A stretch of DNA of 64,000 nucleotides from Cytidiella melzeri (GCA_022592445.1 JABYQR010000019.1:124001-188000), one strand, 5' to 3'. Positions 11,711 through 23,279 are shown, numbered from the stretch's first letter. Translations and numbers: made by a program. The notes: generated from the sequence alone by a model not told the origin.

Positions 11711-13223
11711 ATGTCGTCTGCGGTGTCTATCACCCAAATTGAAGAGAAGGTCGTCATAGACACGCATACAGCCCAGAAGCAGCCTCCAACCACGAAAGTG
11801 TACTTGTTAAAGTTTGCATGCGCTTCTGCGAGTAGTGAGTCCAATCGTTGGCTGTTCGTGTCCAGCTTGCTCATGCGACGGTAGGTATGACAGCCTCCGG
11901 TGTTACCAACCCTTTCGACATGTGCGTACTCTCCCTCGCAAATGTATGTATGTAGCTCATCTCTCTTCTATCAGTATCAAAGTATGTTGTTTACCTGTTT
12001 GAGATTTACGCCATGAAGCGAGCTGCTAATCTTACGCAAAGGTCAGGCAGCAGCTCCGGACACAGAGTACGTGAGAAACTTGATGTGGTAGCAATCGGCG
12101 CTCATCACATCATGTGCAGTACCTGGAGAGAGAACAAACGCGTTTTGGGCCATCGGTACTCAAATGGTTCGCAACGAAGGCGTCTCTAGCCTTGCGCATG
12201 GCTTTACTGCCTCCATGATGCGCGAGTTTGTCTATTCGGGGTTTCGTCTTGGCACCTACGAATTCTTCAAGGATACGTACGTGAATATTGAACATTACAT
12301 ACCCGTCGCGATGTTGATTTCTTTTCGCATAGCCTGTTCACATTGTCAAATGGTGCGCTCACCCGAGAAGGCGTGAGTCTCAAAGTACTAGGGGCTGTCT
12401 GCTCTGCCTCGATAGGGTCGTAAGTTATCCCACTCCTTCACAATGATCACACACATAATCCCACCACATAGCTTCCTAGCGAATCCTACAGACGTCATCA
12501 AAGTCCGTATGCAAGCAGAGTACCCGCAAGGCCGACCTTACCGGAACACACCTCACGCGTTCGCAAGCGTCTTCCGGGAAGGCGCTCAATCAGCGGCAGC
12601 AATCAAGACGTCTCCACTCATGGGAGGCTTGAGGACGTTGTGGCGAGGAGCAGAGGCTACAACGTTCCGCGGAGTAGTGCTGACTATATCGCAAATCGCA
12701 TCTTACGATCACATCAAGCAGGTGTTCAAGAGCAAGCATTGGATGCAGGAAGGCGTCCCTTTGCATATCACAGCGAGTTTCCTTGCTGGGTGAGGATTCG
12801 ACGCTTTGACCCATTTCGAGATTTTGAAAGACTGAAGTGATTGATGCCTGTGTGTAGGTTGTGCTGTTCGCTGACGTCAAGTCCAATTGGTTTGTACATC
12901 CTCCGTAGAAATGATTGATTGTGGGCGGCTGACCTGTTTACATCAGATGTGGTCAAAGTCCGTCTCATGACTGATAAGCATCGGCAGTTCAAGGGAATAT
13001 TGCACTGTGCTGGCAAGGTGCTCTCGCATGAAGGTCCAATGGCGTTTTACAAAGGGTTCGGTATGTGTTGGGCTCGGGTGCGTACACAATTCACAATTTT
13101 GTTTCATGTAGCATTTGGCTCGTACCTGACGCGCTTACTGAACGCTAGCTCGGGACGCACACGATGGTCAGCCTCCTCATGTTTGAAGAGTTGCGTAAAT
13201 TATTGGGTGTCGAGCCTCTGTAG
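11711..13223 (+). CDS. Mitochondrial carrier family transporter (dicarboxylate/UCP-like)
   Basis: Inner-membrane solute carrier of the SLC25 family. Ten exons in consistent phase: 11711-11831, 11885-11921, 11975-11981, 12042-12066, 12120-12276, 12333-12419, 12472-12789, 12858-12889, 12947-13077 and 13149-13223, giving 329 residues. The three carrier signatures are all present: NPFDIIKVR, NPTDVIKVRMQ and SPIDVVKVRLM. Each starts one of three ~100-residue repeats, and the matching second helices include GFTASMMREFVYSGFRLGTYEFF and WRGAEATTFRGVVL. The N-terminal ~40 residues are an extension before helix 1. Exon 3 is only 7 nt long. The dicarboxylate/uncoupling-protein subgroup is suggested by the signatures, but the substrate is not proven. 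A broken copy lies at 15850-16300. Confidence 0.88.
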
Positions 13224-13723
13224 CGCTCTCCGGCATCCTCGTTCCCGTATTCATCTGCACGATATCCAGGATTTCACGCGCAGGATTTCATGTATGCTCT
13301 GTGTTATCTCCACACAACTCTGACAAATTTAGTTCATCTGGTGATACCGTCCCCGAGGTTGACACGAGCACCTAGCAGCCGCGCTTAGGCCTAAATTGCA
13401 CACATGTAGTGAGTTGCGTGTAAGCCGTTGAGTCCCGTGTGTATTCATTCGTACTGAAAAGTCATAATAACCAGAGGATTCTCAATAGAAACGTCGTGTC
13501 AAATGACTACTCCATTCATCTGTATCCACGAATAGGGAACGAGCACGGCGACTCTCGTGTTTCTGTTTTCCAAGTTTCCAAGTTTGGGCTACGCGCATTG
13601 GCTGTCTTTATCGATGCCGAACACTCATTTCCAACTTTTGATGATTTAGTGCAATCTCATGACACCGCTGCATTGCCGTTCCTTGCGCTCAAGAATATGC
13701 GGCGCCTAGAACAGACGACATGG
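13224..13723. other. Spacer between carrier and first MACPF gene
   Basis: Holds the carrier 3' UTR and the MACPF upstream region. The stretch from ~13350 has a counterpart at ~16300 upstream of the second MACPF gene. An open frame running in from 13439 is judged non-coding because it is not preserved in the second copy. Confidence 0.5.
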
Positions 13724-13730
13724 TATAAAA
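13724..13730 (+). promoter_or_regulatory. TATA box of the first MACPF gene
   Basis: TATAAAA sits 45 nt before the ATG at 13775, which predicts a short leader. The aligned site in the second copy (16784-16790) reads TATACAG. Confidence 0.55.
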
Positions 13731-13774
13731 CGATTCACAGTCTACAGCATTGCACGACAGATCTCACAATCAGT

Positions 13775-15660
13775 ATGGCCGAGAATTTCCCTCTCCCTGT
13801 CAGGCCCAAACTGCAAGAGATTGGACAACCCCCGCCTCCTCGGTTGCTCTCCCTCGAAGAATCATTCAACACTCATGTCCAGTTAGCAGCAGCTGCCAGT
13901 GATACCGCTACCACCACCGAGCTCACTTCGGACACGCCGACCGATTACATCCCTGGGCTGCTCACCCTCGGGTCGACATACAACGTCTTGAATGGCAAGT
14001 ACGCCGACTCCAAGTCGTGCCTGCAACAGGTGATCGATTGGAACAAGGGTTCGTCGCTAGTGACCTTACACTCATTGCGCGTGTCGTGTTCATTATCTTC
14101 TTTCCTAGATACCGTCCGCGTGCAGGCATTTGGGGGCAAATCATACAGTATCCCTGACATTGTCAACTACAACATCAACGCCACCTCTGATTACCGATCT
14201 ACATACGGCAAGACTCTCACAGACTACACCAAGAGCCTCTCTGTCAAAGCAGGGTTCGATGCTAGTTACAAGGGATTCTCCGCTTCCGCCTCCGCCGACT
14301 ACAGCGAGTCACAGCGAGAGAACATCTCGCATGTCTTCACTCGTATCAGCTTCAACGTAACACATTACGACCTATCTCTCCCTCCCGTGAGACACGTACG
14401 CAAGTACCTGAAGTCCTGGTTCGTAGATGACCTGAAAGATATGGACCCGATCGAGTTATTCAAGGAGTATGGCACTCACTTCCTGCGGTCTCTCACCATC
14501 GGAGGTCGCGCACTCTTCCTGTACTCGACAGACACTCGTACATACAACTCCGACTTCTCTGTCGAAGCTGCCGCCAAGATCTCCGCCTCTTATCTTGTAG
14601 CGTCAGGCGGGATCGAGTTATCGGCGTCCCAGAAGAAAGCGATGCAAAGTTTCAACGAGTCTAGCGAGTGCACAGTTGTGACGAGTGAGTTGACCATGTG
14701 AGTTGCTAGTGGCTCTGAGCTCACACAACCGACAGAGGGTGGCGATCCCCGTTACGGCAACGAAGAATTCTTGAAAAACGTGGAGAATTGGGCTGGCTCA
14801 GTCGTGGATTATCCTGCGTGCGTATACATGTATACATGCTCTTGCGCTCGCGGCTATTAATATCGACGCATAGATTCGTCGAATTCGGATCTCTTCCCTG
14901 CTTCACAGGCATTTGGGAGCTCTCCGACGATAAGGACCGCCGCGAGACACTTCAGAAAGCTTACGCTAACTATGTGAAGCTTTACGCTCAAGAGCTCGAA
15001 TTGCCTGGACCTTACGTAGAGGCCCGTCTTAACACCAACTACGACGACAAAAAGGATGCCTATATGACAGTTACCCTTGAGCCGAATGCGACGACTATTT
15101 ACAACATATTTCTCAGATATCCTCCAGGTAAGCGAAGCTTTCGGAATGCCTCCCCACCTCCTGTACTTGAGCTTATTTTGCCTGCAGACCGCACGGATTC
15201 TTGGTATATCATCTCCCTTGGAGCCGGAGGTGAAGCAAAATCTGTTCTCGCCAAAGAATTGGTCCCAGGTGCTCTTGCTCCAGTCAAATGGCAAGAGGTG
15301 CTCCTCGTCGATGTGACACACCCTACCATCAAGGCCACGCGGTTCTGGAAAGCCATTCCTCCCACCTCTGACTACATCGCTCTGGGATGCATTGGCATGT
15401 CTGGGACCTCTGCCAGTGCTATTCCAGCCCAGCCACCCACCAGCTTGGCTGGCCGGTTCCGTGCCGTACATAAGCGCGCCCTTACGACAGCCCTCTACGG
15501 CGCGCAAGGCTTCGTTTACTATGGTACCGGTGGTCCCAACCGCCTTTTCTACGCGGTTGACTATCGTTACTGGTTTGTTGGCAAGGAGCTGCCGTTGAAG
15601 TCCGATTGTTATATACTTGATAACAAGATGGCCGTGAAAGATTGGACCGGGTATGGGTAG
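13775..15660 (+). CDS. MACPF-VPS62 domain protein, copy 1 (pore-forming type)
   Basis: Perforin-like protein. Exons are 13775-14684, 14736-14817, 14874-15127 and 15188-15660, giving 572 residues. After a Pro-rich N-terminus with no signal peptide, residues ~70-330 form a MACPF domain carrying the family hallmark YGTHF in LFKEYGTHFLRSLTIGG. A Ser/Ala-rich stretch around residues 160-185 fits a membrane-inserting hairpin segment. Residues ~390-570 resemble the VPS62 (DUF946) fold: FWKAIPPTSDYIALGCIG, then FRAVHKRAL and FVGKELPLKSDCYI. Known fungal MACPF proteins such as pleurotolysin B act with a partner protein. No aegerolysin-like partner is seen in this window. Lack of a signal peptide suggests a cytosolic store or non-classical release. 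The role (defence, competition, development) is inference. The neighbour at 16831 is a paralogue. Confidence 0.85.
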
Positions 15661-15849
15661 ACGATAACACGATACTGTACGATTGTTACCTGTAAATCTC
15701 CTTCATACTATGAAGTCAAGTGGTGGCAGTCAACCTGTGCTAGACCCATGCGCGCGGGTGTACGGGGGACGTCTGGCTTATGAGTTCAAGTCTCTCACCA
15801 AGCCAGCCAGCACCAACGCACACTTGTTTTGAGTGTAACATTGAGAAGT

Positions 15850-16300
15850 TTCGGTATGTTTGTCTGAGATATGCGTCAAGTGGCTATACACGTGCTTATG
15901 TTGCAGCTCGCTCCTGTCGTTCACTGTTGAACGTGAAACAATTGCAAATGGCGTCTCTATCATGTCATTAGCCTTGATGTATGCTTTACCGCCATATCCA
16001 AGTTTGTGTATTCGTGGTCTCGTCTAGAAACCTACCATTTTTTTCTCACCAATACGTATGTCACGAAGCAGAATGTCTTTTCTCGCATGGCTATGAGTTT
16101 TCAAATATTAGGGGCATTTGCTCCTCGACAGGGTCGTAAGTTCTCCGAGCCACACTCACCCGCACGATGATTACAGAGATACAGTAACATCACCATACAT
16201 CTTCCTAGCATACCACACAGACATTCGGATGCAAGAAGAGTACACACAAGGTCGACCTTACCGGAACGCACCTCACGCGTTCGCCAGCCTCGTACCGTTG
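15850..16300 (+). pseudogene. Degenerate duplicate of the mitochondrial carrier
   Basis: Nucleotide phrases match carrier exons 5-7 in order: GGCGTCTCTA, a TTTGTSTATTCG-type phrase, GGGTCGTAAGTT (the exon 6 donor) and ACAAGGTCGACCTTACCGGAA. The reading frame is broken by stops and small indels, carrier exons 8-10 are absent, and no start is left. It is the by-product of the duplication that made the second MACPF gene. Confidence 0.75.
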
Positions 16301-16830
16301 TCGAGGCTGGAACACGCACCTAAAAGCCGCGCTCAGGCTTGCAATATTGGTGCAGGACTTAGGGAAAGGCTGTGCGAATCCTTCAAGCGTGACATAGGCT
16401 CGGATCGCACGCATGTAAGCTGTGTGTATACTTACCTTCGAGTCTCGTGTGTATTCATTCATACTGTTTAGTTCTGATCACCAGGCCTGGCCATGCCTTC
16501 AGTCGAACCTGGAACGCTTGGTCAAATGACTACGCAGTACACTCTTTTTCCACGAATTGGGGACGAGCACGGCGAATCTCGTGTTTCTGTTTTCCAAGTT
16601 TCCAAGTTTCCAAGTTTGGGCTTCACGCATTGGCTGTCTTTATCGATGCCGAACACTCATTCCCAACATCTGATGCTCTAGTGCAATCATTGCACCACTG
16701 CTCCATGCTGTCAATACGAATGTCTCGCGCTCTAGAGTAGCCTATCTTGCAAGGACAGGTGGCGCTTTGAACAGACGAAAGGGTATACAGCGATCCACAC
16801 TCGACAACATTACACCGCAGACCTCACAGT

Positions 16831-18689
16831 ATGGCCCAGAACTCATCTTTCCCTGCCAGGCCCGAACTGCAAGGATTGGGACCACCCCCGCCGCCTCGGT
16901 TCCTCTCCGTCGAAGAATCATTGGACACCCATGTCCAGTTAGCAGCGACCGCTACCACTACCGAGCTCACTTCGGACACGCCTACCGATTACATTCCTGG
17001 GCTGCTCACCCTCGGGTCGACATACAACGTCTTGAATGGCAAGTACGCCGACTCCAAGTCGTGCCTGCAACAGGTGATCGATTGGAACAAGGGTTCGTCG
17101 CTAGTGACCTTACACTCATTGCGCGTGTCGTGTTCATTATCTTCTTTCCTAGATACCGTCCGCGTGCAGGCATTTGGGGGCAAATCATACAGTATCCCTG
17201 ACATTGTCAACTACAACATCAACGCCACCTCTGACTACCGATCTACATACGGCAAGACTCTCACAGACTACACCAAGAGCCTCTCTGTCAAAGCAGGGTT
17301 CGATGCTAGTTACAAGGGATTCTCCGCTTCCGCCTCCGCCGACTACAGCGAGTCACAGCGAGAGAACATCTCGCATGTCTTCACTCGTATCAGCTTCAAC
17401 GTGACACACTATGACCTATCTCTTCCTCCCGTCAGACACGTACGCAAGTACCTGAAGTCCTGGTTCGTAGATGACCTGAAAGATATGGACCCGATCGAGT
17501 TATTCAAGGAGTATGGCACTCACTTCCTGCGGTCTCTCACCATCGGAGGTCGCGCACTCTTCCTGTACTCGACAGACACTCGTACATACAGCTCCGACTT
17601 CTCTGTCGAAGCTGCCGCCAAGATCTCCGCCTCTTATGTTGTAGCGTCAGGCGGGATCGAATTATCGGCATCTCAGAAGAAAGCGATGGAGAGTTTCAAC
17701 GAGTCGAGCGAGTGCACAGTTGTGACGAGTGAGTAGACTCGATGAATTGAGAGTGACTCTAGGCTTACACAACCGATAGAGGGTGGTGATCCCCGTTACG
17801 GCAATGAAGAATTCTTGAAGAACGTGGAGAATTGGGCTGGCTCCGTCGTGGACTATCCTGCGTACGTATTCGTGTATACATGCTCTTGCGCCCGCGGCTG
17901 TTAATATCGACGCATAGATTCGTCGAATTCGGATCTCTCCCCTGCTTCACCGGCATTTGGGAGCTCTCCGATGACAACAGCCGCCGAGAGACACTGCAGA
18001 AAGCTTACTCTATCTATTTGAAGCTTTACACTCAAGAGCTTGAATTACCTGGGCCATACGTCGAGGCCCGTCTCAATAGCAGCTACGACGACAGCAAGAC
18101 TGCCTGGATGTCAGTTACTCATGAGGCCAACTCTACAACCGTTTATAACGCGTTTCTAAGATATCCTCCAGGTGAGCGAAGCTTACGGAGACATATCCGT
18201 ACTAAAAGCCTATCCCCCTCTGCAGACCGAACGGATGCCTGGTATATTATCTCCCTTGGAGGTGGAACTAAGGAATCTATTCTTGCGAAAGAATTGGTTC
18301 CCGGTGCTCTTGCTCCTGTGAAATGGGAAGAAATATTCCTTGTTGAATTGACGTGCCGCGGCAATATCAAGGCAACAAGATTCTGGAAAGCTGTCCCTCC
18401 TACTTCCGACTATATTGCCTTAGGCTGCATTGGTATGTCGGGGACCTCTGCCAGCTCTATCCCGATGCAGCCACCCACTAGCTTGGCTGGTCGATTCCGC
18501 GCAGTACACAAGCGTGCGCTCACCTCAGCCCGCTATGGTACAACCTGGGTCTGCTACGGCACCGGTGGTCCCAACCGCTTTTTCTACTCAGTTGATTATC
18601 GCTACTGGTTTGTTGGCAAGGAGGTGCCGTTGAAGTCAGATTGTTATGCACTGGATGACAAGATGGCTGTGAAAGAGTGGACCGGGTGA
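16831..18689 (+). CDS. MACPF-VPS62 domain protein, copy 2 (pore-forming type)
   Basis: Paralogue of the gene at 13775 with identical architecture. Exons are 16831-17728, 17780-17861, 17918-18171 and 18226-18689, giving 565 residues, and all four exon junctions fall at the same codons. The MACPF part has YGTHF and differs from copy 1 at only three residues between the shared TDYIPGLLTLG segment and the end of exon 1. The N-terminal ~40 residues and the VPS62-like C-terminus differ much more: copy 2 has KAVPPTSDYIALGCIGMSG but many substitutions around it. The frame is fully open, so both copies appear functional. No signal peptide is seen. The core promoter element is altered relative to copy 1, so expression may differ. 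Confidence 0.85.
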
Positions 18690-18934
18690 GCCGGGTCTGT
18701 GTAGGGTAACATGATACCCTACGATTGTTACATGTAACATGTAAAGAGTTTGCATCCTACGACGATACTATTACCGCTACGCCTATCTCTGCTGGTGATT
18801 CACGTACGCATCATAGGTCAAAATTGTACATGTAGACAATTCGGTAAGGATATAAGGTACAGGTATGGTATATCGGATGGTATGTTAGATTATTGGGATG
18901 CATATCGTTTCCTGAGTGCTCCTTCCACAAAACA

Positions 18935-20941
18935 TTACACACGCGTAGGAGGATCGGGTGACGGCGGAGCAGCGACGACCTGAACTTCTTCCACCACCTG
19001 TAAAACGGGTATTTGCTCTTCGGGGACAATGACAGCGTCGTTGGCGCGTTCGTTCAGGAGACCCCAGTCGTTCCACCATTCCAGCGCGTGCTCCTCGGCG
19101 TCGTACGAAAACAGCATCTTGTCGTTCTTTTGAGCGAGAAAGAAAGCGCAGTTCAAGTCAGTGAACGTTGGTCATGCTTCTCTGCTCGGCGCGAAGAGGT
19201 GCCCAGGGCGCAAAAAGGAAAAAGGAAAAAGCACGTACATCCCACTGTTGTTTCACAACGTCCTCATCTTCAGAGCTCATCGCAGAGAACATGTCTTTCC
19301 CAGCTGCACCCCTCGTTCTCAAGCCATTGTCCCGAGCGTCCTTGAACTCTCCAGGCGGCAACGCCAGATAGTAAATATTCAGCATTTCGATCTGCAACAC
19401 TTTCTTTGTACGAGGCCGTCTGAGGCTCTCAAACGCTTTCAGGAAGCTGTCGATCTGCTCGTTGGTGTGCAGTTTCATGAAGAGCGCGCCCAGTGCCCCG
19501 GCGTCACACACGTTCAGCGCTGCTCCGTGCACTGCGACTCTCTGGAAGAGAGGGCGAAGTCAGCGCGGGAAGGGGAATCAGAAGGGGCGAATAGAAGAGC
19601 TACTGACTGGGAAAGGATGAGCTGCCTCTCCGACAAGGACTACTCGGCCGCGAACCCAAGGCTCAACTTCTGGAGGCTGGCCTAAAGGAACGCATGTTAC
19701 CGACGATGCAGACTCTGCTAGCTTTCGAAGTCTGGGAGATCGTCAGTGAGCCAGAGTGACCTGGAGTACAGGTAGACGTACAGAGGTGCGCAGGTGCCCA
19801 TGAACCCGATGAGTTCAGCGTTTGGGACATTTTGATACCAATAAGGCTCGGTATTCGTATCTGGCGTGTACACGAAGACACTGATTTCGGAGCCCTGGTG
19901 AGACACTGTAAGCACGGAGGTAGCATTTTCTAAGGGTATGAAGGTATATACCGCAGGCAAGGCCATACCAGCAGATCGTTCACCTATCCAGACTGTTGAT
20001 GTGTGCTACCGAGAGTCAAGATGTGGGGAGAAGAGTAGACGGGCAATATGATTCTTACTTTGTCGTCCAGGAATGCTGCCATAGTAGGATCTGTTTTCAT
20101 CTTGTGCGCTGGTATCCGGACACTACGAACCATAGGCCCTCACGTTAGATTTGTGTGCACAACATGTGCTGAGACAGACCGACTTGAACAACGCAAGTCC
20201 CAGCGGCGAGTCACAAAACTCTTGTCCCGTTATTTCTCTCCGCACAAGACTGTTGGACCCATCGGCGCCAATAAGGACATCGGCTTCTATGACTTCTCCA
20301 GAGGTTAATCTTGCCGACGGACGACAATCGCCTTGTACCGAAATTGACAAAACCGTCACTCCTTCCCGGATTTCTGCTCCGTACGACACTGCACGGTCAC
20401 GCAGCATCCTCTTGAGGTCAGAGAGCTGCGTCTGTGGTTGAGCACATCCGAGTTGTGTGCTCAAGACTGCAGGGGTGACACTCACATGAACATACGTGAT
20501 GTCTCCTCCAGCATCCTTCATCAGTTCCGCCTCCAAGTTGTGGAACCCGAACACCTCGCCAGAGTGGTCTAACCAAAGCATCGCGAACAGCGCGTCTGTG
20601 CCACAAATTCACGAGAATCATCTCACAGAATAACGTACAATCACACATCTTCACTCTCCTTGACTTTGTACCACAGGCCTCCAATTCGTCGCCCAACCCC
20701 CATCGTACGAGTAGCTTGGAGAGATTAGGTGGGACGGTCACGCCGTAGGGGCCCCAAGCCTGCGAGAAACGCAGCACCCATCCAGTTCATCGTTGAACGC
20801 GTGGAAAAATCAAGCAACACTCACCGCTTCGAGCTTGTCTTCCACGTCCAACACGGTCACGCTGTGCCCCGCTCTGCACAGGGTGAGCGCACACCCGTAC
20901 CCGGTGAGACTCCCGCCGACAACCACAAAGTGAATCTTCAT
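18935..20941 (-). CDS. FAD-dependent monooxygenase (salicylate hydroxylase-like, group A)
   Basis: Flavoprotein hydroxylase of the UbiH/salicylate hydroxylase group, using NAD(P)H and O2 on an aromatic or polyketide-like substrate that is unknown here. Minus-strand exons are 20941-20825, 20759-20639, 20595-20486, 20431-20220, 20122-20059, 20005-19782, 19731-19608, 19541-19239 and 19126-18935, giving 488 residues. The N-terminal dinucleotide fold is IHFVVVGGSLTGYGCALTL. The mid-chain GADGSNSLVRR fits the DG motif. The C-terminal FAD loop reads VLVGEAAHPFP, where the family usually has GDAAHP. The exon 4 donor (GTTTTG) is weak, so that junction is the least certain. The end is a Pro-rich tail. 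No biosynthetic partner genes lie beside it, only the MACPF pair and a retroelement. Confidence 0.8.
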
Positions 20942-21449
20942 GACAGTGATCAGGTCACCCAAAGAGAAACTGTCTGACCCCAAGCTCCCGCTGTGCGAGG
21001 TCGTGCCGGTTTTAGAATCCGCCCGCATCGTTGGTGCCAAGTAAAATCAATCGATCGCATTTCATCATTGTTGTTTCCAGGCCCCCGCAATGCCCACCAA
21101 TTTATACCAACATTTATGCTGTCGAAAAAGGTGCTGAAAAAGAGCACATATTTCCTCAAATATACACCTTCTGGAAAATATTTACATTGTTTGCCTCACA
21201 AAAATGTACCTTTTCTGCCAAACTAACAGTTTTCTGCTCTTGAAGAATAGCACATCAGTGCTTCTTGAACCTGTACCACCACCACTAGGAAAATTCCCAT
21301 GCTCAAGCATAACACTTTCCTCGTCACCACTCCCCTTCCCATCCCATTAATCACTCGTTTCCCCCTTAAACTACTTTAAAATACCCATATTCCTTGCTCC
21401 TCGCGTTAATAGCTTACATTTTAAAAGTCTTGGCTCCCCTTAATTCATC
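20942..21449. other. Upstream region of the monooxygenase / 5' flank of the LINE element
   Basis: No gene seen. An AT-rich stretch at ~21090-21440 probably belongs to the 5' untranslated part of the retroelement. Confidence 0.4.
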
Positions 21450-23279
21450 ATGTCTGGCGCTCTACCAGACGCAGACATGACCTTACCCCCATCTCAACAA
21501 TCCCTCGAGTACCTTACTCAACCACCTGTGGACCATCCAGCTGAGTTTAATCAGCCGATAGCCCCTGGGGCGCCCTCTGTCCCACTCTATAACCCTCCTC
21601 ACATCCCTCCAGCCAGCTTTGCCTCCCAGCCTCCTCAGCCAGATCAGTCTGGGCCGACCACCATCAAAAAGGACGCAGACCTGTGGGGGGACGATGTCTC
21701 CCTGAGGCATCTTACAACGCCTTCCTACTGTACAAAAGCGAGAGCCAGATCAGTAAGTCTCTCCCAGCATTTGCCGCCACTCTCTCCACCCTTGCAGCCT
21801 TCCTGACCGAGCCAATGGTCATGCATCACATCCGGGACCTCGCAAGGCAGCCTAAGGCCTTCGACAACACCATCCTGCCCATCTTTAACAACCTCCGTAG
21901 CCTTGTCAACCAGTGGAATAACACTGTAGACCACGAACTCTCCATTCATTGCTCCGTCGCCTCTCCGTCCCCTCGTAATGCCCCAACTGCGGCTGCTCCC
22001 ATCACCACCATCCCTTCCCAACACATTCCGCAGACAGTACATCCCGTGCATGTGCTGGGCACAACTCAACGCCTGTTCCGAGCAGGAGGTGTGCCAACAC
22101 ACCACACCGCTCAAACCACGCTTCCATTTGTCTCTGCCCAAAGACCGCCCCCCATCCTCACGGCAAATTGCCCGGCGCCCTCATATGCACAAGTAGCCAA
22201 GGCTCGCCCGGTGAACACTCTTCTTAACATCACCTCTCCCCTCGCTTCTGCCATGCCAAATGCTCCAGCAGGGGCGGTACTTACTATGGCTACCAAGTTG
22301 GTGCCTACCCCTCCCAACCGGGCCGTGCCGCGACACGCCCCACACAACGCGTCTAAGGTCATAACGGTTAAGCCGTCAGGTGGTATAGTTCATGTCTCTG
22401 AAATCCCTAATGATCAACAGCTTCACAGCGTATTTTCCCTCGTCTACGAGGAGGCCAAGATGACGGGGCAACTACCTCAAGACGCTTCTGGTGTCCTATT
22501 TGTACGGTGGATCAATAACGCTCTACAACTACAGTTCCGCACTTTGCCCTGTGAAGGAAAAGAGGTGGTTGTCGAATCTTTCTGGAGAGCATGCAGAGGT
22601 TTGAGCGGAGCCACTCTGATATGCTCAAAGTTCCGCTTCCACAACGGTGCGCTATACCGTTGCGTCCCCTTCTCAGATCCAGCTAGTGCATCATCTGACG
22701 AGTCCATTCAACAGATCAAACAGGCACTCCTGAGCCAGTATGCATGGGAGGGAGTCACCATGATCGGTAACCCCCGTGTTCAGATTACCAAAGGATCAGC
22801 CTTCTGAACCATATTTGCTGACTTTTACAACAGCTCCACCTCTCGTTACATGCAACAGATTATGCGCCAAGTTGTCTATCTGAATGGGGCCACTTGTCGC
22901 GCCATTCAGGCGCAAAACTTCTGACCAGCAACTCCGCGCTGCGCCATTTGCCAGCGATGGGGTCATCCTGCCGACATCTGCTGCTCACAGGTGTGAGATG
23001 TCCAGTGTGCGCTCAGCCTCACAACGAGCGCGACCACAAGCACCTGGCGCCCCTTGCATTTATTAAATGTTTCAACTGCGGTGAGCCCCACCGGTCCGAT
23101 TCTGCTGACTGCTCCTTCTTCCAACACCGCCGCGACTGCAAATGGATCCAGAGCCATCAATCAGCTAACCAAACATCCCGCAGAGCACCACACTTCAAAT
23201 CTCGCCAGGGCTTACAGGCCAGGCAAACCACACGCATTGGCATGGGGCGACAAGGCCCTAGCCTCGGAAGATTGACATA
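21450..23279 (+). pseudogene. LINE ORF1 (gag-like) with frameshifts
   Basis: The N-terminal part (21450 to ~21690) is Pro/Gln-rich. The rest continues in a different frame to 22807, and the zinc-knuckle portion (about 22894-23279) is in yet another frame. A knuckle with spacing C-x2-C-x4-H and a downstream Cys is visible at CFNCGEPHRSD. It would bind element RNA if intact. Confidence 0.65.

Larger units (their letters stand above)
11980..18689 (+). repeat. Segmental tandem duplication: carrier 3' part + MACPF gene
   Basis: Copy A runs from about 11980 to 15660 and copy B from about 15850 to 18689. Matching order in both is carrier exon 3-7 sequence, then a shared upstream block, then the MACPF-VPS62 gene. 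The shared upstream block includes the phrases GAACGAGCACGGCGA / GGACGAGCACGGCGA and GGCTGTCTTTATCGATGCCG. In copy B the carrier sequence breaks off after the GCGTTCGCCAGC phrase near 16287. It joins directly to sequence matching ~13350 of copy A, so about 770 bp of the carrier 3' half are missing. Confidence 0.8.

Noticed and set aside
13439..13774. Upstream extension of the first MACPF frame
   Set aside because: The frame happens to be open, but the matching region in the second copy is closed by stops and shifted. A TATA box also sits inside it, so translation from 13775 is preferred.
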